From contig CAYOWQ010000008.1 in assembly GCA_964407695.1 (NCBI GenBank), forward strand, positions 124,001-188,000: a stretch of 64,000 nucleotides of DNA. The letters run 5' to 3'. Of this stretch, positions 25,677-31,838 are shown one piece after another. Below the pieces are notes generated by a model, which was not told the origin of the DNA, searched no databases, and saw only the letters and a program-made list of their open reading frames with translations. Origin of the DNA: CAYOWQ01 sp964407695. GTDB taxonomy: Bacteria > Planctomycetota > Phycisphaerae > Phycisphaerales > SM1A02. Both the position numbers and the translations under genes were made by a program. Every line of letters begins with the position of its first letter. Position 1 is the first letter of the stretch.

Positions 25677-26027
25677 ATGAAGTTCACTGTCATTTTTGGA
25701 CTGACCTCAGTTCTCGCGCTCATGCCCTTGGGCTGCGCCCCCAGTGCGTCGACAGGAGCCGATTCCGTAACCGGAACCTCGTCTCCCGGATCGGTGCATA
25801 ACACCACGCAGGCTGTGCTCAAGATCAACGGCATGGGGTGCCCGCTCTGTGCCAACAATGTTGATCAACAGCTGATGAAGCTGCCCGGTGTCACCGGCGT
25901 CGACATCAACCTTGGCACCGGCGTGGTGATCGCCACCCTGAATCCCGACAATCCGCCCACGGAGGAAGCGCTCCGCAAGGCGATCGACGGAACAGGGTTC
26001 ACCCTCGTCGAGATCGCATTCCACTGA
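25677..26027 (+). CDS. heavy-metal-associated (HMA) domain lipoprotein
   Basis: A 116-residue protein. The signal peptide ends in a lipobox, VLALMPLGCAPS, with the lipidated Cys at position 20. After a Ser/Thr/Gly linker comes an HMA fold with the metal site GMGCPLCANNV at about 52-62 (Cys55 and Cys58), a CxxC pair replacing the usual GMTCxxC arrangement. Later elements VTGVDINLGTGVVIATLNP and AIDGTGFTLVEI complete the betaalphabetabetaalphabeta layout. AAGGAG lies 10 bases upstream of the ATG. Anchored in the membrane on the outer side of the cytoplasmic membrane, it could pass copper, mercury or zinc to a partner. The gene is followed by a strong hairpin and then an outer membrane protein gene. 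Confidence 0.85.
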   Translation: MKFTVIFGLTSVLALMPLGCAPSASTGADSVTGTSSPGSVHNTTQAVLKINGMGCPLCANNVDQQLMKLPGVTGVDINLGTGVVIATLNPDNPPTEEALRKAIDGTGFTLVEIAFH

Positions 26028-26034
26028 ATTCGGC

Positions 26035-26068
26035 CCAGCGCGACCCGCCCCCCGGCGGGTCGCGCTGG
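26035..26068 (+). repeat. 15-bp perfect inverted repeat between the HMA lipoprotein and outer membrane genes
   Basis: CCAGCGCGACCCGCC (26035-26049) pairs perfectly with GGCGGGTCGCGCTGG (26054-26068) around a CCCC loop, 7 bases after the stop codon. No T-run follows, so it is not a classical terminator. It may stabilise the upstream mRNA or act as a weak attenuator before the next gene, which starts 38 bases later. Confidence 0.85.
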
Positions 26069-26106
26069 ATGTTCATCAGCCACCATCGTGACGATCGGCA
26101 CCTCTC

Positions 26107-26937
26107 ATGCGCTATCAAATCCCTCTGCTCATTCTCCTGCTCGCGTCCGCCGCGCAGGCTCAATCCCCCATCAATTCGCTCTCCGCCATGCAGCCCTCCA
26201 AGGGCACTCTCCTCGTGCACGAAATGATCTACGAGCGCCAACTTGACGCGGCCTCCGCGTCGCTTCACCGCGAGCTCAACCAGCTCACCGCGCTCACCCA
26301 GATCTCCTTTGGCGCGACGGGCAAACTCTCTTTTCAGCTTGATATCCCCCTCGTCTGGAACAGCTACGAAAACGCGTCAATCCCCGGTGGCGCGTCGTCC
26401 GACGATGATTTCGGCCTTGGCGATCTTCGCCTGCTCGCGAAATACCGAATCTGGCAATCAGACACCTCGCCCACCAACACCATGAGGTTCAGCGCCATCG
26501 CCGGTCTGCAGATTCCCGGAGATGTGTCCATGTACCTCGATTCATCCTCGGACGGATTCAACCCCATCTTCGGCGGCGTGTTCTCCCTGGTCCATGACCG
26601 ATTCGGTCTCAATTTCGATGCCCTCATGGAGTTCAATACCGACGGCGACGATGCCGACGACGCCCACACCCTCCGATACGACGCCTCCGCACTCTATCGC
26701 CTCGCCCCGAATGCCTACACCGCCGACACCTCACACGCCGCCTGGTATGCCGTTCTCGAATTCAACGGCACCGCCGAAACCAACGGCGATCATGAGCTCT
26801 TCATCTCCCCCGGAATCATGTGGGAGGCACGACGCACCACCATCGATCTCACCCTGATGATTCCCATTGTGCAGGACCTGCAATCAAGGCCGGAATCCGA
26901 CTTTCTCGTCGGTCTGGGAATCCGAATCCCCTTCTAG
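26107..26937 (+). CDS. outer membrane beta-barrel protein, MetA-pathway/transporter-like
   Basis: A 276-residue protein with a cleaved signal peptide (IPLLILLLASAAQAQS). The rest consists of alternating hydrophobic/polar strands of about 10-12 residues, with tight turns rich in Asp, Gly and Asn (GGASSDDDFGLGDLRLLAKY, FNTDGDDADDAHTLRYDAS). It ends in aromatic-terminated SDFLVGLGIRIPF, where the final Phe is the usual outer-membrane insertion signal. The FGLGDLRL turn resembles the Phenol_MetA_deg channel family of OM proteins. Placed after the HMA lipoprotein it may be the outer-membrane part of a metal-handling system, or an unrelated solute channel. Confidence 0.7.
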   Translation: MRYQIPLLILLLASAAQAQSPINSLSAMQPSKGTLLVHEMIYERQLDAASASLHRELNQLTALTQISFGATGKLSFQLDIPLVWNSYENASIPGGASSDDDFGLGDLRLLAKYRIWQSDTSPTNTMRFSAIAGLQIPGDVSMYLDSSSDGFNPIFGGVFSLVHDRFGLNFDALMEFNTDGDDADDAHTLRYDASALYRLAPNAYTADTSHAAWYAVLEFNGTAETNGDHELFISPGIMWEARRTTIDLTLMIPIVQDLQSRPESDFLVGLGIRIPF

Positions 26938-27015
26938 CGTCTCTGCGATCACCCCTCACCCCGCCGGGCCTACTCTTCGCAAGCCATTTATAGACAATGA
27001 CTTACGACGTATTAT

Positions 27016-27050
27016 TTGAAGTTGATTCCGCTGCCTGATACCATAGGCAG
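27016..27050 (+). promoter_or_regulatory. candidate folC promoter overlapping a 6-bp palindrome
   Basis: TTGAAG (27016-27021) and TACCAT (27039-27044) are spaced by 17 bases. Transcription would begin at about 27051, only 4 bases before the folC ATG, so the mRNA would be nearly leaderless; no ribosome-binding site is seen. CTGCCT (27031-27036) pairs with AGGCAG (27045-27050) across the -10, a possible repressor site. Confidence 0.35.
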
Positions 27051-27054
27051 TCCC

Positions 27055-28467
27055 ATGACCAAACCCTCCTCTCCGCGTCGCAGGGCCTCCGCAAAGTCCC
27101 CGGCGAGCGAGATTTCAACCTACTCCGCCGCCATCCGATTCCTTCACGATCGGGCCGATTTCGAGCGCATGCGGGTCGTCCGATACGACGACAAGACCTT
27201 CAAGCTCGAACGGATGCGCAAGGTCCTCGAAGCCCTCGACAACCCCCACGAGCAGATCCGAACCGTCCACGTCGGCGGAACCGTCGGCAAGGGGTCCACC
27301 GTCGCCATGATCGCGGCCATGATGCAGGGCTGCGGCTACACCGTCGGCCAGTACACCAGCCCCCACCTGGTTGATGTTCGCGAACGCATCCAGATCAATG
27401 GCCACCATATCAGCCGCTCCGATTTCACCGATCTGATGAAGCAGGTCTGTGAAGCCGCCGCGGCCGTCGAGGGCGAACTTACCTTTTTCGAGGTCCTGAC
27501 TGCCCTATCGTTCAAGTACTTTGCCGAGCAGGCGGTCGATCTGGCGGTTGTCGAAGTGGGCCTCGGTGGCCGGCTCGACTCGACCAACGTCATCCGGCCC
27601 GAAGTCTCGATCGTCACCACCATCGACTTTGATCACACCCGAATCCTGGGCGCCACCCTTCCCGAGATCGCCCGCGAAAAGGCCGGCATCTTCAAGAAGG
27701 GCGTGCCGGCCATGGTCTTCGAGTCGCAGCCCGATGTGGAGGCGGTGTTCAGAGAAGTCGCCGAGAAAGTCGGCGCCCCTCTCAAGATCGTCAACAAGGA
27801 CGTCGAATTCAGCTCGCGATTCTGCGCCACCACCGAGCTCGGCCCCCACACCCGCGTCTGCCTCTTCACCAAGACGAGCCGATTTGAGCACCTTCCCGTT
27901 CCGCTGCCCGGAGAACATCAGGCCTCCAATTGCGGCCTGGCGCTCGCCGCCATTGATGTGCTTCGCTCCTGCGGATTCGACCTCAAGGAGGACAAGCTCA
28001 CCGCAGGGCTCGCCGCGACCAATATCCCCGGCCGCATGCAGGTGCTCTGGGATCGCCCAAGAATTATGGTCGACGGCGCCCACAATCCCGCCAGCGTGTC
28101 CGCGCTCATGCGCTGCGTCGGCGCCCATGTCCCCTACGACAGCATGGTTTGCGTCTTCGGCTGCTGCGCTGACAAGGACATGGCCTCCATGCTTGATCGC
28201 GTGGCCCTGGGGGCCGACAAGGTGATCTTCACCCGCGCCACCAACACCCCGCGCGCTGCCGACCCCGACGAGCTTCAGAAGATGTTCGCCGAACGCAGCG
28301 GCAAGATGAGCCAGGTGGCTCGCACGCTCCCACAGGCACTCGAAATCGCCGCCCGCGCCGTCAGCCGCGAGGATCTCATCTGTGTCACCGGCAGCTTCTA
28401 CCTCGTCGGCGAAACCATGAAACACCTCGCCGATCTCGCCAAGCAGCGCGAAGCGGTCAAGGCCTGA
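27055..28467 (+). CDS. folC: folylpolyglutamate synthase / dihydrofolate synthase
   Basis: A 470-residue Mur-ligase-family enzyme that adds glutamate to dihydropteroate and to folates. The nucleotide-binding loop is VGGTVGKGSTVAM (normally GTNGKGS), with the substrate motif YTSPHLVDVRERIQING, the metal/ATP segment DLAVVEVGLGGRLDSTN, TTIDFDHTRILG, IAREKAGIFKKGVPA with its carbamylated-Lys region, and the C-terminal VDGAHNPAS domain. The chosen ATG at 27055 follows the arrangement of the candidate promoter; a TTG at 27016 would add 13 residues. The variant P-loop (TVGKGST for TNGKGSV) is unusual but still has the Lys. Confidence 0.92.
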   Translation: MTKPSSPRRRASAKSPASEISTYSAAIRFLHDRADFERMRVVRYDDKTFKLERMRKVLEALDNPHEQIRTVHVGGTVGKGSTVAMIAAMMQGCGYTVGQYTSPHLVDVRERIQINGHHISRSDFTDLMKQVCEAAAAVEGELTFFEVLTALSFKYFAEQAVDLAVVEVGLGGRLDSTNVIRPEVSIVTTIDFDHTRILGATLPEIAREKAGIFKKGVPAMVFESQPDVEAVFREVAEKVGAPLKIVNKDVEFSSRFCATTELGPHTRVCLFTKTSRFEHLPVPLPGEHQASNCGLALAAIDVLRSCGFDLKEDKLTAGLAATNIPGRMQVLWDRPRIMVDGAHNPASVSALMRCVGAHVPYDSMVCVFGCCADKDMASMLDRVALGADKVIFTRATNTPRAADPDELQKMFAERSGKMSQVARTLPQALEIAARAVSREDLICVTGSFYLVGETMKHLADLAKQREAVKA

Positions 28468-28479
28468 CGGACCGGTGAC

Positions 28480-28512
28480 GTTGGAGCGTCGACCCGGTCA
28501 CTTCGCTCCAAC
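28480..28512. repeat. 9-bp perfect inverted repeat between convergent genes
   Basis: GTTGGAGCG (28480-28488) pairs with CGCTCCAAC (28504-28512) around a 15-base loop, between the folC stop and inside the C-terminal codons of the BchE-like gene. No T-run follows in either direction. It may help end convergent transcription. Confidence 0.5.
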
Positions 28513-30408
28513 CTTCAATCCACGTGAATCACACGTCGACTCGGTCCCGCATGGCGTCGGCGACGTGCGAAGCCGATCACTCGACAACATCCGACCGCGC
28601 ACCGAGAGTCCCACGCGCTCCCCTTCAAACCCACGCGCTCGCTCGATCCACCATGCCAGTCGCTTCCCCTTGCGAGCATGGCGCACTCGCCACAAGAACT
28701 CCACGATCTCACCCACCCACACCATCCCCGTGTGCAGCGCGGTCCAGCGCAATTGACGCCGCATCGCCCGATCTCGATCGAACACCATCCTCCACAGCCT
28801 TCGCGGCCGCAGGTGAAACCGCAACTCCATCCACTTCACCGCGAGGAACACCTCCCACGGCCTCATCCGCTTCTCGTCCAGCACCTGGTGCCGATAGTCC
28901 CACCGCCGCTGGTCCTCCTGCACCACCACTCGCATTGCCGATTGCCGGGCAAACGATGTCCAGGAATGCGGCGTTGCATACATCGCATTCAAAAGGTCCC
29001 CGTCGTATCGCTTCAACGCCCGCATCGTCCGTCGGAATCCGCTCCATGATTCATCCCCGAGGCCCACGATGTGCCCGATGATCGAGCGAATCCCAGCCAC
29101 TTTGAGCAGCTTGCAAGCCTCCACATCTTCCGCCACCGTCGATCGCTTGCGAATCGTCTCGATCAGCGCTGGATTCGTCGCGTCGATCCCCAGCAGCACA
29201 TACAGAATCCCTGCTTCCCGATAGAGGCTCAGCAGCTCCCGGTCACGCACGATGTCCGTCGCTCGGATCGTTGCAAAAAACTGCACCCCCCGCTTCTTCG
29301 CGGCCATCGCCTCCAGAAACCGCCGCCACAGTTGCGGCGACGTCGTCGGATTCTCATCGGCGAGCGTGATGAACTTCACCCCATGTTGGTCATGCAACCA
29401 CGCAATCTCTTCCGCCAGCCTCTCCGGATCGCGATGCCGCCACTTCTTCCAGAATCCATGCTGCCCGCAATACGTGCACCGATGCGGACATCCCCGCGAG
29501 AACTGCACAATCGCCGACCGTCCGAGTCCGAAACATTGATACAGGTCCCAGTCCTCAATGAGCTCCCATCCCACTCGCCATTCATTGAGATCCTGGATCA
29601 CCTCCGCCTCCGGCGCATGCACGGTCTCCTTCCCCGCTCGATACGAAATCCCGCGACATCTCCCCTCTCCCCATGGAAGTGGCGTCAGGAATGAGGACGA
29701 TGTCACCGGCGTCCCAATCCCCGGTTCCACCGGCATCCCGCCGGTGTTTGCGTGGGTGTCACACACCATCCCGTCAGGGTGGTGCGTGCGAACTCCCGCT
29801 GTCCTGCAGCAAAACGCCGCGCTGCGATCAATCTCCCTTACCAACTCCGCCGCAACCTTTTCCCCCTCTCCCCGCACCACCACATCCACACACACGTCCT
29901 CACGAAGCACCTGTTCCGCGTGATAGGTTGGATACACACCACCATACACCGTCACCACTCGCAGCCGCACCCGCTTCACCTCTTGCAGAACCTCCATGCA
30001 GACTGGATGTGCCGGCGTCGAACCTGCATGCCCCGTCATCACCACATCAGGCCGCCAACGCTCCACCTCGCGCCCCACATCAGCAACGGACAAGTGTCGC
30101 GCCTCGGCGTCAACCAGCAGCACGACATGCCCGTCATCGATCAATCTGCCTCCCACCATCAGAAGTCCCAATGGCACCTGATGTCCCACGCCGAGATTGC
30201 TCGTCAACGTCTGATACGGCGGATTCACCAGCATCACCCGGACGCCGGAAGCCGGATCACGCCTGTGGGAGGATTCGGATCGATCGTTGCTGATCACCGA
30301 ATCCGTGGTGCCACACTCCATCCCGTCAGGGTGGCGTGTTCGAGCACGAAGTCCCTTCGATTCTCCCTCCACGGCCGCCCCATTCCGCTCTCGTGTGAAT
30401 GCACCCAT
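28498..30408 (-). CDS. BchE-like B12-binding/radical-SAM protein with two repeat-derived in-frame segments
   Basis: A 636-residue protein; the ATG at 30408 has a strong GGGAGG 6 bases upstream. Residues about 57-190 form a B12-binding-like Rossmann domain (VRVMLVNPPYQTL and VVMTGHAGSTPAHPVCM). The radical-SAM cluster is RGCPHRCTYCGQ (Cys307, Cys311, Cys314), followed by GFWKKWRHRDPERLAEEIA and FITLADENPTTS. These closely resemble the anaerobic Mg-protoporphyrin IX monomethyl ester cyclase BchE, so an oxygen-sensitive radical reaction on a tetrapyrrole-like or other substrate is likely. No other bch genes are near. Two unusual segments, 24-40 and 208-245, contain HPDGM repeats and look inserted. 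The C-terminal 170 residues are basic and Arg/Trp-rich. Confidence 0.85.
   Translation of the reverse strand: MGAFTRERNGAAVEGESKGLRARTRHPDGMECGTTDSVISNDRSESSHRRDPASGVRVMLVNPPYQTLTSNLGVGHQVPLGLLMVGGRLIDDGHVVLLVDAEARHLSVADVGREVERWRPDVVMTGHAGSTPAHPVCMEVLQEVKRVRLRVVTVYGGVYPTYHAEQVLREDVCVDVVVRGEGEKVAAELVREIDRSAAFCCRTAGVRTHHPDGMVCDTHANTGGMPVEPGIGTPVTSSSFLTPLPWGEGRCRGISYRAGKETVHAPEAEVIQDLNEWRVGWELIEDWDLYQCFGLGRSAIVQFSRGCPHRCTYCGQHGFWKKWRHRDPERLAEEIAWLHDQHGVKFITLADENPTTSPQLWRRFLEAMAAKKRGVQFFATIRATDIVRDRELLSLYREAGILYVLLGIDATNPALIETIRKRSTVAEDVEACKLLKVAGIRSIIGHIVGLGDESWSGFRRTMRALKRYDGDLLNAMYATPHSWTSFARQSAMRVVVQEDQRRWDYRHQVLDEKRMRPWEVFLAVKWMELRFHLRPRRLWRMVFDRDRAMRRQLRWTALHTGMVWVGEIVEFLWRVRHARKGKRLAWWIERARGFEGERVGLSVRGRMLSSDRLRTSPTPCGTESTCDSRGLKVGAK
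29728..29746 (-). repeat. short palindrome CACCGGC/GCCGGTG inside the coding sequence
   Basis: A 7-bp perfect inverted repeat with an ATCCC loop. It lies just downstream, on the minus strand, of the first HPDGM repeat copy. Together they make up most of the extra in-frame segment of the BchE-like protein (about residues 208-245). Confidence 0.8.
29755..29795 (-). repeat. dispersed palindromic repeat, copy A (in coding sequence)
   Basis: Contains the 17-base core CCATCCCGTCAGGGTGG (29766-29782), itself nearly palindromic, with flanks CACAC on one side and G.G.GT.CGA on the other shared with copy B 552 bases away. It is read in the BchE-like frame as VRTHHPDGMVC. The match extends over about 35 bases with 6-7 differences. 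Confidence 0.85.
30305..30345 (-). repeat. dispersed palindromic repeat, copy B (in coding sequence)
   Basis: Second copy with the identical 17-base core at 30318-30334, read in the same frame as ARTRHPDGMEC. It occupies the N-terminal extension (residues about 22-34) of the BchE-like protein, outside the conserved B12 domain. Confidence 0.85.
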
Positions 30409-30426
30409 GAAACACCTCCCGGAACC

Positions 30427-30475
30427 AACCTAGCTCGAATTAAATCAATGTCAACAGAACTTTCAGAAGTTTCTG
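30427..30475 (-). promoter_or_regulatory. candidate promoter and operator of the BchE-like gene
   Basis: On the minus strand TTGACA (30449-30454) and TAGGTT (30427-30432) are 16 bases apart. Directly upstream is CAGAACTTTCAGAAGTTTCTG (30455-30475, quoted as two parts: CAGAACTTTC and AGAAGTTTCTG), an imperfect palindrome also readable as two tandem 9-mers AGAA..TTC. It is placed where an activator of the BchE-like gene would bind. Confidence 0.4.
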
Positions 30476-30507
30476 AAAATAAATCCTCAAAAAGACCGAA
30501 TATTTAC

Positions 30508-30537
30508 TTGACATGCATACCGATCATAGACCATACT
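30508..30537 (+). promoter_or_regulatory. candidate promoter giving a leaderless mRNA
   Basis: A perfect TTGACA (30508-30513) and CATACT (30532-30537) are 18 bases apart. Transcription would start at about 30544, one base before the ATG of the next gene (30545). No ribosome-binding site precedes that ATG, which fits leaderless translation. Confidence 0.45.
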
Positions 30538-30544
30538 AATCCAA

Positions 30545-31102
30545 ATGACGCCTTCCGATGAATCCACACTCGAGTACGCCGACGCCGACCTCTTCAACGC
30601 CTTTGTCGAATCCGGCTTCGACCTGCTCGTCCTCGCCAAGACCCGCTCAATCACCCCCGCCGACCTTCTCCTCTGGATCCGCAAGCCCGCAGTCAAACTC
30701 GCCCTCCAGGATTTCCTCGGCTTCCAAGCCCTTGCCAATCGTGCCCGGCTCGACGCCTCTCGGCTCCGCGCTGTCGAGGCCCTGGCCACCATCCTCGACG
30801 CCCCCGCGGCCACGCCCATCGAACGCCGCCGCGCCGGTGTCGCCATCACTCGTGCCGTCGCTCAGTCCGAACGTACGGCCCGTCCCGGCGCATCGTCTCC
30901 CCGCTCTCGCCCTCATTCGCCGCCCAAGGCTGCAACGCTCCACCCCGCGCCTTCAATCCCACCGATCAATCCGACGGACGAAGCAGCCCTCCTCACTGAT
31001 TATCTGAATCTCGCCAACCGCCTGCTCAAAGGCGAGGGCTCCGAAGCGGATCTCAGCCGCCTCGAGAATCATCCCGCCCACCAACTCGCTCCCGCCGCAT
31101 AG
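30545..31102 (+). CDS. protein of unknown function, possibly helix-turn-helix at N-terminus
   Basis: A 185-residue protein. The N-terminal 90 residues are helical; segments such as FDLLVLAKTRSITPADLLLW and VKLALQDFLGFQALANRARLD could form an HTH or terminase-small-subunit-like DNA-binding fold, but this is weak. A middle Pro/Ser/Arg-rich linker (SERTARPGASSPRSRPHSPP) follows, then a short helical C-terminus (NLANRLLKGEGSEADLSRL). It is divergent from the BchE-like gene across an AT-rich 136-base gap with a possible operator. It could be a regulator of that gene, a hypothesis from position. A tag gene starts 33 bases later. Confidence 0.6.
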   Translation: MTPSDESTLEYADADLFNAFVESGFDLLVLAKTRSITPADLLLWIRKPAVKLALQDFLGFQALANRARLDASRLRAVEALATILDAPAATPIERRRAGVAITRAVAQSERTARPGASSPRSRPHSPPKAATLHPAPSIPPINPTDEAALLTDYLNLANRLLKGEGSEADLSRLENHPAHQLAPAA

Positions 31103-31134
31103 TCTTCCGACGTTTCGGACTTTCCAAATCTCCC

Positions 31135-31731
31135 ATGCCCCGACCTGAAACCGGACTCATCACCGATGATCGCGGCATCACCCGTTGCTGGTGGTGCGTC
31201 GGTGATCCTCTCTATGTTTCCTATCACGACACCGAATGGGGTGTCCCGTCCCGCGACGATCGCTACATCTTCGAGAAGATCTGCCTCGAAGGATTCCAGG
31301 CGGGCCTTTCCTGGCTCACGATCCTGAAAAAACGCGAGAACTTCCGCAAGGCTTTCCGCAATTTCGACGTCGACGCCGTCGCCTGGTTTACCGCCCGCGA
31401 CATTGATCGCCTCCTCGCCGACTCCGGCATCGTCCGCCATCGCGGCAAGATCGAATCCACTATCAACAACGCCAAACGCGCCCGCGCCCTCCGCGATGAG
31501 TGCGGCACGCTCGCCGATTTCGTCTGGCGCTTCACCCCCGATCCGGAATCCCGTCCCAAACGCTTCGCCCCCGAACACATCGTCGCCGAAACAACCGAAT
31601 CCAAGGCCCTCAGCAAGGAACTCAAGAAGCGCGGCTGGTCCTTCGTCGGCCCCACCACCATGTACGCATTCATGCAGTCGATCGGCATCGTCAATGACCA
31701 CATCCACGGCTGCTTCACCCGGAAACGCTAG
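31135..31731 (+). CDS. tag: DNA-3-methyladenine glycosylase I
   Basis: A 198-residue base-excision repair enzyme that removes 3-methyladenine. The zinc-stabilised HhH fold is evident: N-terminal RCWWCVGDPLYVSYHDTEWG (first Cys and His ligands and the catalytic-pocket Glu in DTEWG), EKICLEGFQAGLSWLTIL, FRKAFRNFD and the C-terminal SFVGPTTMYAFMQSIGIVND and HIHGCF (last His and Cys ligands). Length fits Tag. A second, structurally unrelated alkyladenine glycosylase (mpg) lies 2.4 kb downstream. Confidence 0.94.
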   Translation: MPRPETGLITDDRGITRCWWCVGDPLYVSYHDTEWGVPSRDDRYIFEKICLEGFQAGLSWLTILKKRENFRKAFRNFDVDAVAWFTARDIDRLLADSGIVRHRGKIESTINNAKRARALRDECGTLADFVWRFTPDPESRPKRFAPEHIVAETTESKALSKELKKRGWSFVGPTTMYAFMQSIGIVNDHIHGCFTRKR

Positions 31732-31838
31732 CGACAGGCGCTGCACACCATCGCAAAGATTCGGGGCAACGCCCTTATCCATTCCAATCACGCGAGAACC
31801 AATCACCAAACCCCTCGCCCTGCTACCCTCCCCTGTCG

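Noticed and set aside
27505..28425. Minus-strand frame of 306 codons over folC
   Set aside because: The plus strand has complete FolC motifs; this frame is a mirror product of the codon bias.
30455..30475. Heat-shock-element-like pattern (GAA..TTC.GAA..TTC)
   Set aside because: The spacing between units is one base too short for a true HSE, and bacteria do not use HSE; it is kept only as an operator candidate.
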